The translations under genes and the position numbers were made by a program. Below, piece by piece: positions 26,246 to 41,817 of a stretch of DNA of 64,000 bases (positions are counted from its first letter, which is position 1; every line of letters begins with the position of its first letter). The stretch covers positions 97,565 to 161,564 of the forward strand of contig CACKBP010000001.1 in assembly GCA_902598315.1 (NCBI GenBank), written 5' to 3'. A model generated the notes under the pieces. That model was not told where the DNA came from and did not search any database. It saw nothing but the letters and a program-made list of their open reading frames with translations. The stretch is from an uncultured Pelagibacteraceae bacterium. Lineage in GTDB: Bacteria > Pseudomonadota > Alphaproteobacteria > Pelagibacterales > Pelagibacteraceae.

Positions 26246-27646
26246 ATGAAATTTGCTAGTAAATTAATATATTTAATAATTTTTTCCTTCTCGTTTGCTA
26301 ATGCAAAACCTGTACCAGAGTCTTTTGCTGATTTAGCAGAAAAATTAATGCCCTCTGTTGTTAATATTTCTACTACTCAAACTGTTAGAACAACCACAAA
26401 CCAATTTCCTTTTCAATTTCCTCCAGGATCACCTTTTGGGGAAATGTTTAAAGATTTTGAGAGACCAACAGAAAGGAAAGCCTCATCTTTAGGTTCTGGT
26501 TTTGTAATAGACGAAGAAGGAATAATTATTACTAATAATCACGTAGTTGCAAATGCAGAAGATATTTTAGTTAGAGTTGGTGAAAAAGAATATGAAGCAA
26601 AAATTATTGGTGCTGATCCATATATGGACATTGCTGTAATAAAAGTAGAAACAAAAGATAAATTTAAACCTGTACCTTTTGGCGATTCTAGTGAAGCGAG
26701 GGTTGGTGATTGGGTTGTTGCCATTGGTAACCCTTTTGGTTTGGGCGGCACTGTAACTTCAGGAATAATCTCTGCAAGAAATAGACAAATTGGATTAACA
26801 AGATATGAGGATTTTATACAAACTGATGCATCAATTAATCAAGGTAACTCAGGTGGACCTTTATTTAATTTAAAGGGTGAAGTAATCGGAATTAATACTG
26901 CGATAATAGCTCCAGGACAATCAGGTTCGATTGGTATTGGTTTTGCTATTCCAGCTAATGCGGCAGCAAATGTTATTGATCAACTGATTAAGTTTGGAGA
27001 AACAAAAAGAGGCTGGTTGGGTGTGAGAATACAAGAGGTAAGCAAAGAAATTGCTGAGGTAGAAAAATTGAAAAAACCTGAGGGGGCGCTAGTAGCAAGT
27101 GTTGGAAAAGGTAGTCCAGCAGAAAAAGCAGGAATTAAAGCGGGAGATATAATTTTAGAATTTGATGGTAAAAGAATTAATACAATGAAAAAACTTCCAA
27201 ATGTCGTAGCTAGTACAGAGGTGGGGAAAAGTGTTGAGCTTAAAATTTGGAGAAGTAAAAGATTAATTTCAAAAAGACTTATTCTTGGAAGACTTGAAAC
27301 TTCTGAGGAATTTAAAGAAACAAAAACCCAAAAAGTAAAAAAAGATATTGATATTGAGAGTTTAAAAATAGCAGTTAGAGAAATTACAGACAAAGATATT
27401 TCTTCGAGAAGTTTAAATAAAAAAATTACAGGAGTAGTAATTACAGACATCTCTAATCGAAGCCCGTTATTAAATTCATTGAGTGTTAATGATATAATTA
27501 TTGAAGTTCAAAAAACTTCTGTAAAAGACTCTGCTGATCTTAAGAGAAAAGTTGAAGGGATCTTTAAGAAAGGTGAAAAAACATTATTATTAACGATTAT
27601 AAACAAAGATAATCGAAGACGATACTTAGGTGTTAAAATAAATTAG
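26246..27646 (+). CDS. degP: periplasmic serine endoprotease DegP/HtrA-like
   Basis: NNHVV, MDIAVIKV, GNSGGPLFN catalytic motifs plus PDZ-like regions; signal peptide. Confidence 0.95.
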   Translation: MKFASKLIYLIIFSFSFANAKPVPESFADLAEKLMPSVVNISTTQTVRTTTNQFPFQFPPGSPFGEMFKDFERPTERKASSLGSGFVIDEEGIIITNNHVVANAEDILVRVGEKEYEAKIIGADPYMDIAVIKVETKDKFKPVPFGDSSEARVGDWVVAIGNPFGLGGTVTSGIISARNRQIGLTRYEDFIQTDASINQGNSGGPLFNLKGEVIGINTAIIAPGQSGSIGIGFAIPANAAANVIDQLIKFGETKRGWLGVRIQEVSKEIAEVEKLKKPEGALVASVGKGSPAEKAGIKAGDIILEFDGKRINTMKKLPNVVASTEVGKSVELKIWRSKRLISKRLILGRLETSEEFKETKTQKVKKDIDIESLKIAVREITDKDISSRSLNKKITGVVITDISNRSPLLNSLSVNDIIIEVQKTSVKDSADLKRKVEGIFKKGEKTLLLTIINKDNRRRYLGVKIN

Positions 27647-27647
27647 T

Positions 27648-28565
27648 TTGTCAAAAAAAATTATTCTCTTAGCCGGTCCAACAGCTTCAGGAAAATCAAA
27701 ATTAGCAATTAGTTTAGCAAAAAAATTGAATGGCGAAATTATTAATGCAGACAGTATGCAAATATTCAAAGAATTTAAAACTTTATCATCTCGTCCTTCA
27801 TCAAGAGATACAAAAAAAATTAAACATCACCTCTATGGAGTAATTTCAGTAAAAAAATATTTTTCTGCAGGGGATTGGCTTAAAAAAGCAAAAAAAAAAA
27901 TTAATTTTTGTTTGAGAAGAAAAAAAGTACCAATAGTTGTGGGAGGCACTGGTCTCTATTTCAATACAATTACCAAAGGCATCAGTAAAATTCCAGATAT
28001 AGATTTAAAAACGAGAAATAAAGTAAGAAATCTGTATAGAAAAATTGGTTTTAAAAAATTTTACAATCTTCTTGTGAAACTTGATCCCAAAATTAAAGGT
28101 AAAATTCTTCCAACTGATTCTCAGAGATTGCAAAGAGCATATGAAGTTAAACTGAAAACAAAAAAATCTATATTTGATTGGTTTTTGAATACAAAATCTG
28201 ATTTTTTAGATTTTGAAATAAAAAAAATATTTGTTGATATTCCCAGGGAGGAATTGTTAAGAAAAATTTCAAATAGAACAGATCTAATGATAAAAAAAAA
28301 GTGTATTAATGAGGTAAAAAAATTTAACAAACTTAAAATTAAAAAAAGTTTATCAGCAAATAAATTAATTGGCGTTCAAGAAATTAATGATTTTTTAAGC
28401 AAATCAATATCATTAGAACAGTGTAAAAACCTGATTAATATAAAGACCAGGCAATACGCCAAAAGACAAAATACATGGGCTAGAGGCCATATGAAGAATT
28501 GGAACATGATTTATTCGAAAAATTTCTCAAATCTTCTAAAAAAAACATTAAAAGTTGTAAGCTAA
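27648..28565 (+). CDS. miaA: tRNA dimethylallyltransferase (TTG start)
   Basis: LAGPTASGKSKLAI, NADSMQIF, VGGTGLYF, RQYAKRQNTW. Confidence 0.95.
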   Translation: MSKKIILLAGPTASGKSKLAISLAKKLNGEIINADSMQIFKEFKTLSSRPSSRDTKKIKHHLYGVISVKKYFSAGDWLKKAKKKINFCLRRKKVPIVVGGTGLYFNTITKGISKIPDIDLKTRNKVRNLYRKIGFKKFYNLLVKLDPKIKGKILPTDSQRLQRAYEVKLKTKKSIFDWFLNTKSDFLDFEIKKIFVDIPREELLRKISNRTDLMIKKKCINEVKKFNKLKIKKSLSANKLIGVQEINDFLSKSISLEQCKNLINIKTRQYAKRQNTWARGHMKNWNMIYSKNFSNLLKKTLKVVS

Positions 28566-28602
28566 AACTTGACGCAATCCATTTCTAGGCTAGATTGTAA
28601 GT

Positions 28603-30368
28603 ATGCCGAAATTATTGAGTGGAGCAGAAATTGTATTTAGAGCACTAGAGGACCAAAAAGTAGAATATATTTTTGGTTACCCCGGAGGTGCAGTTTTACC
28701 AATTTATGATGAATTAAAAAATCACAAATCAATTAAACATATTTTGGCTAGACACGAGCAAGGAGCCGGTCACTCAGCAGAAGGTTATGCACGATCTAGC
28801 GGTAAGCCAGGAGTTCTACTGGTAACATCCGGACCCGGCGCTACTAATGCAGTTACTGCCCTTACAGATGCCTACATGGACTCAATACCCCTTGTTTGTA
28901 TTTCAGGACAAGTGCCTACTCATTTAATTGGAACAGATGCGTTTCAAGAATGTGATACAACCGGAATTACGCGACCATGCACCAAACATAATTGGTTAGT
29001 AAAAGATGTAAACGATCTTTCAAGAGTTTTACATTTAGCTTTCGAGGTAGCTACTACAGGTCGACCCGGACCAGTTTTAGTCGATATTCCAAAAGATATA
29101 CAATTTAAAAAAGGTAAATATAAATTTTTTAAAAATACACTTAAAAAAAAGCTTAACGGAAAAATAACTCATAAAGTTTCTAATTCAGAATTAGATAAAT
29201 TTATTGATCTTATAAAAAAATCATCTAAACCTATTTTTTACACCGGTGGAGGAGTAATAAATTCTGGACCTGAAGCTAGCAAATACTTAAGAGAGTTAGT
29301 TTCATTAACTGGTTTTCCGATAACTTCAACACTACAAGGACTTGGAGCATATCCTGGAGATGATCCACAATTTTTAGGGATGCTTGGCATGCACGGAACT
29401 TATGAAGCTAATAATGCGATGCATGATTGTGATTTAATGATTAATATAGGCGCAAGGTTTGATGATAGAATTACAGGTAAAGTAGATGAATTTTCACCAG
29501 GATCAAAAAAAATTCATGTTGATATCGATCCATCTTCAATTGGAAAAAATATAAAAGTTGATTTAGCTGTTGTTAGCGATGTAACTACACTTTTGAAATC
29601 TTTGATTAAAAGATTTAAAGAAAAAAATAGAAACTTTGTTAATTCTAATAAGCAAAAAACATCCAAATGGTGGGAACAAATAGAAAAATGGAGAGAAAAA
29701 AAATCTTTAAACTTTATTAATAGTGATAAGATAATCAAACCTCAACACGCAGTTCAGAGATTATATGAATTAACAAAAAATCAAGATACGTTTATTACAA
29801 CTGAAGTGGGTCAGCATCAAATGTGGGCAGCTCAACATTATAAATTTAATAAACCAAATAGATGGATGACATCTGGAGGTCTTGGAACGATGGGATATGG
29901 TCTCCCAGCAGCAATCGGAGTTCAAATTGCAAATCCGGGAAAATTAGTTGTTGATATTGCCGGTGAAGCATCTGTTTTGATGACAATGCAAGAAATGTCT
30001 ACAGCGGTTCAATATAGATTACCTATAAAAATATTCATATTAAATAATGAATACATGGGAATGGTGAGACAGTGGCAAGAACTTTTACATGAAAAAAATT
30101 ATTCTGAAAGTTATACAGCTGCATTACCAGATTTTGTAAAGCTAGCTGAGTCCTATGGCTGTGTTGGCATAAGAGCTAAAACACCAAATGAGCTAGATGA
30201 AAAAATTAATGAAATGATTAGGGTTGATAGACCAGTAATTTTTGACTGTGTTGTAGACAAAGCTGAAAATTGTTTTCCAATGATACCTTCAGGTAAGCCA
30301 CATAATCAAATGATCTTAGGGCCTGAGGAAGAAGAAGAAATTTCGGACGAAGGGAAAGTTTTAGTTTA

Positions 30369-30369
<1 letters not shown>
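28603..30369 (+). CDS. ilvB: acetolactate synthase large subunit
   Basis: YxFGYPGGAVLPIYDEL, ThDP motif, TSGGLGTMGYGLPAAIG. Confidence 0.97.
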
Positions 30370-31939
<1,570 letters not shown>

Positions 31940-32042
31940 CCCAATCTGAGTCTAAAACACATAGCTTAACTACATAATTATTTGCAAATTCTAGCTTTGA
32001 TTGTAATATAAGATGCTTTAAATTTTTAAAAATTATTAAGCT

Positions 32043-34650
<2,608 letters not shown>

Positions 34651-34668
34651 TTTATCTTTAACAAATAA

Positions 34669-35511
34669 ATGTCAGTAAGTAGAGATGATTTTAGTATAGC
34701 TTTCCGTTCAGCTCTTCTTCAAAGAGGAGGAGCTCAGAAATTTTCTGTTTTATCTCTTATATTCCTAGCACTAATCATATTTTTTTTAGACATATACGGT
34801 ACAAAATTTACAAAACCAGTCAGAGCTTTTATAAATGATGTTGTTTATCGCGTAACTTACTTAGCTTCAGCACCCACTAGGTTTTTTCCTCAAGTTGGTC
34901 AAAATATTTCTAGTTTTATGGATGTTAGGGAAGAAAATAAGAGATTAAAAGCTTTAGTTGAAAAATACGAGTCCCTCAAGCTCAATGTAGAATTTTTGGC
35001 TGATGAAAATAAAAACTTACAAAAAATTTTAGAAACAGAATATTTTAATCAAAATTTGAGTAATATTGTACTTGCAAAAGTATTAGTGGACAAAAATAGT
35101 CCTTTCTTAAAATCAATTATTATAAATAAAGGTACGCGAACTGGTATCTTAAAAGGCATGCCTGTTACTAAAGATAATTATCTGGTGGGAAGAGTAGTCG
35201 AGACTAACTATTTGTCATCGAGAGTTTTATTGCTTAATGATTTAAACAGTAGAATTCCAGTCACTCTTGATCAAGGAGCCCAAGCTATATTGTCAGGCAG
35301 CGGTTCTAAAAATCCGATATTAGAATATTTACCGGAGGATTATGAAATTATTGAGGATATAAATGTGTTTGCATCTGGAAAAGACGGTATTTTTACACCG
35401 GGCACTCCTGTAGGTAAAACAAATGAAAAGGGCGAAGTAGATTTATTTGTAGATCCCAATCAACTTTCTTTTGTAACTGTGAATAAAAATACCCAGGTTC
35501 AGAGTAAATAA
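34669..35511 (+). CDS. mreC: rod shape-determining protein MreC
   Basis: TM plus coiled coil plus beta domain; between mreB and mreD. Confidence 0.93.
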   Translation: MSVSRDDFSIAFRSALLQRGGAQKFSVLSLIFLALIIFFLDIYGTKFTKPVRAFINDVVYRVTYLASAPTRFFPQVGQNISSFMDVREENKRLKALVEKYESLKLNVEFLADENKNLQKILETEYFNQNLSNIVLAKVLVDKNSPFLKSIIINKGTRTGILKGMPVTKDNYLVGRVVETNYLSSRVLLLNDLNSRIPVTLDQGAQAILSGSGSKNPILEYLPEDYEIIEDINVFASGKDGIFTPGTPVGKTNEKGEVDLFVDPNQLSFVTVNKNTQVQSK

Positions 35512-35512
35512 A

Positions 35513-36025
35513 ATGGCAAAAATTTCAATTATTAATAAAATTTTTAATTCGGGACCTCTTTTATTATTATATTACCTTTGTATTAGTGAAATAGATACTA
35601 ACCTTGAAAAAGTTTTTGAAATTTTTACTTTAAATTTTCAAATTATCTTAATTTATTTTTGGGTTTTAAAAAGACCTGAAATAATGGCCAATGGCCATAT
35701 CTTTGTAGCTGGATTGATTAATGATGTTGTAATGGGTTTTCCTTTAGGAATAAGCTCATTATCTTACTTAATAATGATTTTTTTTGGCACATATGTAAGA
35801 AATAAAAGTGTTAATACAACTATTGCCTCAGATTGGTTCACTTTTTTTATGGCAATGATCTTTTCGAACATACTTTTTTTTACATTAATAAATAATTTTT
35901 CAGAATTATCGTTTTCTTTTGCTAAAATTGGTTACAATATGTTTTTTACTTTGTTTACTTTTCCAATATTTTGGCTGTTATTTAATATCTATCAGATTTC
36001 ATTTATAGGTAGTCGAGATGCTTAA
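35513..36025 (+). CDS. mreD: rod shape-determining protein MreD-like
   Basis: Polytopic small membrane protein in mreC-[x]-mrdA slot, PEIMANGHIFVAGLINDVVMGFPLGISSL. Confidence 0.8.
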   Translation: MAKISIINKIFNSGPLLLLYYLCISEIDTNLEKVFEIFTLNFQIILIYFWVLKRPEIMANGHIFVAGLINDVVMGFPLGISSLSYLIMIFFGTYVRNKSVNTTIASDWFTFFMAMIFSNILFFTLINNFSELSFSFAKIGYNMFFTLFTFPIFWLLFNIYQISFIGSRDA

Positions 36026-37952
36026 CCAAAGTTCTGGTAATACTGTAATTAAATCTAAATTGATTGGAAGACGAATGTTCTTATTAACTGCAGCTAAGGC
36101 TGTTGTAATGATTGGTATAGTCGGTCGATTAGTTTCCTTACAAATAAATGAAAGAACAAAATATAAAACCTTATCTGATAAAAATAGATTTAGGGAGTGG
36201 AAGCTTGCGCCTGAGAGAGGTGTTATTAAAGATTTTTTCAATAAAGAAATTGCATCTAACGAACAGGTTTACCAAGTTCACTTAATTCCAGAAAATTCAA
36301 AGGACATTGAACGCCTGTTTGTGAGACTAAAAACAATTTTAAATATTACAGATAAAAAATTATTCTATCTTAGAAGAGTGATAAAAAAACAAAAACCGTG
36401 GGAACCAATTATCGTATCGGATAATATCACTTGGTCTGAATTTTCCAGATTAAATTTATTTCTTCATGAATTAGAGGGTGTAAAACCAGTGGTTTCAGTA
36501 GCAAGAATGTATCCAGACAATTCTTCAGCGCACATTTTGGGATATGTTTCACAAGTAAGTGCTAAAGACTTAAAAACAAAAAAATACTTAAAAGATTTAC
36601 ACGTTCCAGGTATGAGCGTAGGAAAAACTGGCTTAGAAAGAAAACTAGATAAACAAATAATTGGTGAAATTGGGTTTCAAAGATATGAGGTGAATGCTTT
36701 TGGCAAAAGAATAAAACAAATTCAAATAAATGAAGGTCAAGCTGGAAAAAGTTTTCAAACAACTTTAGACTTTGAGGTCCAGAAATTCACTAGCAACTTA
36801 GTAAAGGATAAGGCAGCAGCAGTTTGCGTTATGGACATTTATAATGGTGATATTGTATCTTTGGTTTCTTCTCCGACTTTTGAGCCTAATCAATTTGTCC
36901 ATGGATTAGATAAAAAATATTGGAATAGTCTAATAAATAATCAAATGAGACCTTTGACTAATAAAGCAATTTCAGGATTGTATCCCCCCGGATCAACAAT
37001 TAAAACTTTAGTAGCGCTAAGTGCTCTTGAAAATGGAATAATAAAACCGTTGGACACTTTTACATGTAAAGGAAAAATAGAACTTTACGGTGAAAAATTT
37101 CACTGTTGGGAAAAAGATGGTCATGGAATAGTAAATTTGAGAAAGGGAATAAAAAGATCTTGTGATGTATATTTTTATGAGGTAGCTAGAAAACTTGGAG
37201 TTGATAGATTATCAGAAACAGCTAAAAGATTTGGTTTAGGTAAGAGAGTTTTGAAAGGTTTTATTGAGGAAAGACCTGGTGTCGTTCCAAATACAAAATG
37301 GAAAAAAAAATTCATAGGTCAAAATTGGTATCTTGGTGAAACTTTACACTCTGGGATAGGTCAAGGTTATTTTCAAAGTACTCCACTACAACTTTGTTTA
37401 ATGACAGCTCAAATAGCTAATGGTGGTTTTGAAATTAAACCTCGAATATTATTTGATAAAAAAAATGATAATTTAAGAGACTATTTAAAACATAAGAATG
37501 AAAATCCAAATGATCCACTCCCAACTGACTTATTAGTATCCAATTTTAATTTAAAACCTTTATTTAAAAATCAGGAGCATATAAACCTAATTAAGGATGC
37601 GATGTTTTCTTCATCTAATGAACCGGGTGGCACATCATACAGACATAGATTTGAAAATAAAAAATTTACATTCGCTGGAAAAACTGGATCATCTCAAATT
37701 AAAAAATTTACTGAAGCTCAAAGAGAAGCTGAGGTTAAACAAGAAAGTCTTCCATACAAAGATAGAGACCATGCATTATTCGTGGCTTTTGCACCCTATA
37801 ATGATCCTAAATATGCAATTAGTGTTTTAGTTGAACATGGAGGTTCTGGAGGAAAAGCGGCAGCACCTATTGCTAAAAAAGTTATTAAAAAAGTTCTCGA
37901 GAGACATGATTTAAGAACAAGAGTAAATAGTTTAATCGGAGAAAATGTATAA
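36018..37952 (+). CDS. mrdA: penicillin-binding protein 2
   Basis: PPGSTIKTLVALSALE (SxxK), KTGSSQ, PERGVIKD. Confidence 0.95.
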   Translation: MLNQSSGNTVIKSKLIGRRMFLLTAAKAVVMIGIVGRLVSLQINERTKYKTLSDKNRFREWKLAPERGVIKDFFNKEIASNEQVYQVHLIPENSKDIERLFVRLKTILNITDKKLFYLRRVIKKQKPWEPIIVSDNITWSEFSRLNLFLHELEGVKPVVSVARMYPDNSSAHILGYVSQVSAKDLKTKKYLKDLHVPGMSVGKTGLERKLDKQIIGEIGFQRYEVNAFGKRIKQIQINEGQAGKSFQTTLDFEVQKFTSNLVKDKAAAVCVMDIYNGDIVSLVSSPTFEPNQFVHGLDKKYWNSLINNQMRPLTNKAISGLYPPGSTIKTLVALSALENGIIKPLDTFTCKGKIELYGEKFHCWEKDGHGIVNLRKGIKRSCDVYFYEVARKLGVDRLSETAKRFGLGKRVLKGFIEERPGVVPNTKWKKKFIGQNWYLGETLHSGIGQGYFQSTPLQLCLMTAQIANGGFEIKPRILFDKKNDNLRDYLKHKNENPNDPLPTDLLVSNFNLKPLFKNQEHINLIKDAMFSSSNEPGGTSYRHRFENKKFTFAGKTGSSQIKKFTEAQREAEVKQESLPYKDRDHALFVAFAPYNDPKYAISVLVEHGGSGGKAAAPIAKKVIKKVLERHDLRTRVNSLIGENV

Positions 37953-39076
37953 TGTATAAATCAAGATCAATACAATCTTCTTTAACTTTAAGAGATAAGA
38001 TATTTTCAATTGACTTCATTCTTGTATTTGCAATTTTAATTTTAGGTCTAATTAGTATTTTAGCAATGTATTCAACAGATGGTGGAGAATTTAAATATCA
38101 CACCCAAAGCCATATAATTAGATTTTCTGTTTTCTTTATAATGTTCTTCGTGATTTCTTTTATTCAAATTAGATTTTGGCATAGTCAGAGTTACATATTT
38201 TATATTTTATTTTTTATTTTATTACTTGGAGTTAAATATTTCGGATTGACCTCATCAGGATCGAAAAGGTGGCTTGATTTATATTTTATGAATTTGCAAC
38301 CCTCTGAATTAATGAAAGTTGGGTTAATTTTATTTCTTTCAAAATATTATCACAGAATATCTATTGAAAATATTAATAAAGTGAGATTTTTATTCTTGCC
38401 AGTTGTTGTTTTAATTGCCCCAATAATTTTAGTAGCAACTCAACCAGATCTTGGAACAGCTCTATTAATCGCTGCTGGAGGTCTAGTTGTTGCGTGGCTT
38501 GCTGGTGTTAGGGTGAAATTTTTTACAATCTCTGCATTAGCATTTATTGCAACCCTTCCAATTGCAATAGCATTTTTAAAACCTTATCAAAAATCAAGAA
38601 TATTAACCTTTCTTAATCCCGAAAGAGATCCGTTAGGTGCTGGTTATCAAATTATACAATCAAAAATTGCTATAGGATCAGGAGGTTTGTTTGGTAAAGG
38701 GTTTTTACAAGGATCTCAAAGTTATTTAGATTATTTGCCTGAAAAACATACTGATTTTATCTTTACTCTATTTTCAGAGGAATTTGGTTTTTTTGGATCG
38801 TTATTTATTTTAATTCTATACGCGATAATTGTCTGGAGAATCGTTCAAATTGGAAATGTTACTAGAAGTAATTTTGGGAAATTGTATTGCTATAGTTTTG
38901 CAACTGCATTTTTTATTTATGTAGTTGTAAATATGATGATGGTTCTTGGGTTATTGCCAATTGTAGGATCCCCTCTACCAATTATGTCTTATGGAGGGTC
39001 ATCTATGATGGCTATTATGCTCGGTTTAGGCATCGCAATGTCTTGTAAGATCTATAAAGATACTCCAGTAAATTAG
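37952..39076 (+). CDS. rodA: rod shape-determining SEDS protein RodA
   Basis: SGSKRWLDLYFMNLQPSE, QPDLGTALL, LPEKHTDFIFTLFSEEFG, MSYGGSS. Confidence 0.96.
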   Translation: MYKSRSIQSSLTLRDKIFSIDFILVFAILILGLISILAMYSTDGGEFKYHTQSHIIRFSVFFIMFFVISFIQIRFWHSQSYIFYILFFILLLGVKYFGLTSSGSKRWLDLYFMNLQPSELMKVGLILFLSKYYHRISIENINKVRFLFLPVVVLIAPIILVATQPDLGTALLIAAGGLVVAWLAGVRVKFFTISALAFIATLPIAIAFLKPYQKSRILTFLNPERDPLGAGYQIIQSKIAIGSGGLFGKGFLQGSQSYLDYLPEKHTDFIFTLFSEEFGFFGSLFILILYAIIVWRIVQIGNVTRSNFGKLYCYSFATAFFIYVVVNMMMVLGLLPIVGSPLPIMSYGGSSMMAIMLGLGIAMSCKIYKDTPVN

Positions 39077-39159
39077 TAAATTTAACCTATTTTGAACAAA
39101 TTTGATTTTATTAAATACTTGTAAATTAAAGTAATAGATGATTAATTTATTTTAAATTT

Positions 39160-39612
39160 ATGTTTGGAGATAAGAAAAAAAAATTAACTGACTCTGAAAG
39201 ATCGTTAATTAGTGAAACAGTCAGCATAGAGGGAACTATAAATAGTTCCGGAGCTATCGATGTTGCAGGCTTAATCAAAGGCCCAGTATATTCTAAAGAG
39301 ATAATTGTTAGAGAAACTGGCTCAATAACCGGAAGCGTTCAAGGAGATCATGTCGAAATTCACGGACACATGGATGGAAAAATTACAGGCCAAGACGTTG
39401 TAATTGGTTCGACAGGTACAGTTAAAGGCGACATTGAATTTGCAAATAATTTAAAAACTGAAAATGGCGCTGATATTGACGGTTACATTAAAAAAAACAA
39501 TAAATCAAAATCCACATTAACAGGTGACTTCTTATTTAAGAAAAAAGATAAAAAAGACTCTTTAGAAACAGAAGAAAGACCTGAAGTTGTAAACAAAGAA
39601 GCTTTAGTCTAA
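39160..39612 (+). CDS. bactofilin family cytoskeletal protein
   Basis: Repeating beta-helix SIEGTINSSGAIDVAGLIKGPVYSKEIIVRETGSITGSVQGDHVEIHG. Confidence 0.9.
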   Translation: MFGDKKKKLTDSERSLISETVSIEGTINSSGAIDVAGLIKGPVYSKEIIVRETGSITGSVQGDHVEIHGHMDGKITGQDVVIGSTGTVKGDIEFANNLKTENGADIDGYIKKNNKSKSTLTGDFLFKKKDKKDSLETEERPEVVNKEALV

Positions 39613-39659
39613 TCTATCGCACTATTATTTTTCAAAACATTGAACTATAATTATTTTTT

Positions 39660-40919
39660 ATGAGTAATTATAAATGCAAATCAGTTGGTATAATTGGTTC
39701 TGGAATACAAGGGGTGTGTATAGGGTTACAACTTGTTAAAAAAGGTATACCTGTTACCTTGTTTGATAGAAATGATCCACTTTCTAATGAATTTAAACCT
39801 GCATCATATGGTAATGCTGGGCACTTTTCACCTTACGCAGTATTACAATTTAATAGACCAGACATATTATACGATGTTCCAAAAATGTTGTTAAGCTCGT
39901 ATGGACCTTTGGCTTTAAAATGGAATTATGTTCCAAAAATGTTTAACTGGTTTCTTAATTATATTAAAAACTGCAATAACAAATCGATGTTACATACCGC
40001 AAAATACATGCATCAAATATTAAATCTATCCATAGATGCATATGAAGAGTTATTTAAAGAAATTGATACAACAAATTTGGTAGAGAAAAAAGGGATTATT
40101 TACATTTGGACAAATAAAAATCTTAAAAGTAGAAAATTAGAGATAAAAGTTCGAGATGATTTAGGAGTTAAACAAAAACTTTTATCAAAAGAGGAGGTTT
40201 TAGATCTAGAGCCCAACCTCAATCCTATCTTCGATTCAGGAGTATTATTTGACTATGCGATGCATGCACGTGATCCGCATGGAATCTTAAAAAATCTCTT
40301 CAAACTTTTTTTAAAGAGTGGAGGAAAGTTTATTCAAACTAATATAAAAAGTTTAAGTCAAACAGAGCCAAATCAAACAAAAATAAAAACTGAAAATGAG
40401 GAATATACTTTTGAAAAATCAGTAATTGCATCTGGAGCTTTTTCAAAAAGATTTACGGATCAATTAGGTGAAAAAATTCCTTTAGACACAGAGCGAGGTT
40501 ATCACGTGCACTTTAAAGGTAAAGATAATTTACTATCTAGACCAGTCATTTTTTTAGATAGAGGTTTTGGAATGACACCGATGAATCAAGGTTTAAGAGC
40601 TGTCGGAACAGTAGAACTTGGAGGACTAAAAAATCCACCATCTAAAAAAAGGGTAGAATATGTCATAAATTGCGCTAAAGAGCTGCTTCCTCAACTTGAA
40701 AGTCATGATGATGAATGGATGGGTTTCAGGCCCACTCTTCCTGATTTTCTTCCTATTCTCGGTCCTTCTCTCAATAATAAAAATATTATCTATGCATTTG
40801 GCCACCAACATTTAGGTTGGACATTAGGAGCTATAACGGGAAAAATCGTATCTGGTATCGTTGCGGGTGAAAAAACAAATCTTGATCTCGCGCCTTATAG
40901 TTCTAAAAGATTTAACTAG
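39660..40919 (+). CDS. FAD-dependent D-amino-acid dehydrogenase-like oxidoreductase (DadA family)
   Basis: GIIGSGIQGVCIGLQLVKKGIPVTLFDR Rossmann motif; C-terminal AFGHQHLGWTLGAITGKIVSGIVAGE. Confidence 0.85.
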   Translation: MSNYKCKSVGIIGSGIQGVCIGLQLVKKGIPVTLFDRNDPLSNEFKPASYGNAGHFSPYAVLQFNRPDILYDVPKMLLSSYGPLALKWNYVPKMFNWFLNYIKNCNNKSMLHTAKYMHQILNLSIDAYEELFKEIDTTNLVEKKGIIYIWTNKNLKSRKLEIKVRDDLGVKQKLLSKEEVLDLEPNLNPIFDSGVLFDYAMHARDPHGILKNLFKLFLKSGGKFIQTNIKSLSQTEPNQTKIKTENEEYTFEKSVIASGAFSKRFTDQLGEKIPLDTERGYHVHFKGKDNLLSRPVIFLDRGFGMTPMNQGLRAVGTVELGGLKNPPSKKRVEYVINCAKELLPQLESHDDEWMGFRPTLPDFLPILGPSLNNKNIIYAFGHQHLGWTLGAITGKIVSGIVAGEKTNLDLAPYSSKRFN

Positions 40920-40926
40920 GTTATAA

Positions 40927-41817
40927 TTGTCAAAAAATTATTTAGCTTATACTTTTCTTACATTCGCTGCTCTATTCTGGTCAGGAAATTTTATCGTTGG
41001 AAAATTTGCAACTTTATTTGAAGTTCCGCCACTTACTCTAAATTTTTTAAGATGGGTCATGGTATGGTTCATATTGATACCTTTCACTATTAAAGAAATT
41101 TTGGCGAAGAAGGATTATATAAAAAAAAACTTTTTTACGATTGGATTAATGGGAATATTGTCAATAAGCACCTTCAACTCAGTAGTTTATTTTGCCTTAA
41201 ACTTTACTCAAGTCATAAATGCTGTTTTAATGTTAGCTGCTATTCCTCCAATGATCATCATTTTTTCATCAATAATGCAGATTGAAAAAACAAATATATT
41301 TCAACTCTCTGGATTATTTTTGTCAATAATTGGAGTTGGAACAATAATTTCAAATGCAGATATTCAAAAAATAATTTCCTTAAGTTTTAATAAGGGAGAT
41401 ATATGGATGCTAGTTTGTGTTTTGAGTTGGTCTCTATATTCAACATTACTTAAAAAAAACAAATTTGAATTATCACAATTTTCTTTAATTCAAATAATGG
41501 TTTCAGTAGGATTAATATTTTTAGTACCGCAATTTCTATATGAACAATCAATCGGGTTAGATATTAAAATTAATAAAGCATCTATCTTTATTTTATTATA
41601 TGTAGTCATCTTTCCTGCAATCGCTGCTTATTATTGTTGGCAGAAAGCAATTGAACTTATAGGGCCAAATAGATCATCGATGTTTATTCAGCTAATGCCT
41701 CTTTTTAGCGCATTATTGGCAATAATAATTTTTAAAGAAAGATTTCAATTCTTTCATTTTATTGGCGCAACTTTTATAATTTCTGGTATTTATTTATCTA
41801 ATAGGAAAATTCAATGA
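40927..41817 (+). CDS. EamA/DMT family transporter
   Basis: Ten hydrophobic segments, two EamA-type repeats. Confidence 0.85.
   Translation: MSKNYLAYTFLTFAALFWSGNFIVGKFATLFEVPPLTLNFLRWVMVWFILIPFTIKEILAKKDYIKKNFFTIGLMGILSISTFNSVVYFALNFTQVINAVLMLAAIPPMIIIFSSIMQIEKTNIFQLSGLFLSIIGVGTIISNADIQKIISLSFNKGDIWMLVCVLSWSLYSTLLKKNKFELSQFSLIQIMVSVGLIFLVPQFLYEQSIGLDIKINKASIFILLYVVIFPAIAAYYCWQKAIELIGPNRSSMFIQLMPLFSALLAIIIFKERFQFFHFIGATFIISGIYLSNRKIQ

Noticed and set aside
26980-27450. 156-aa minus-strand ORF
   Set aside because: Fully antisense to well-supported degP; low-complexity F/S/L-rich composition typical of shadow ORFs.
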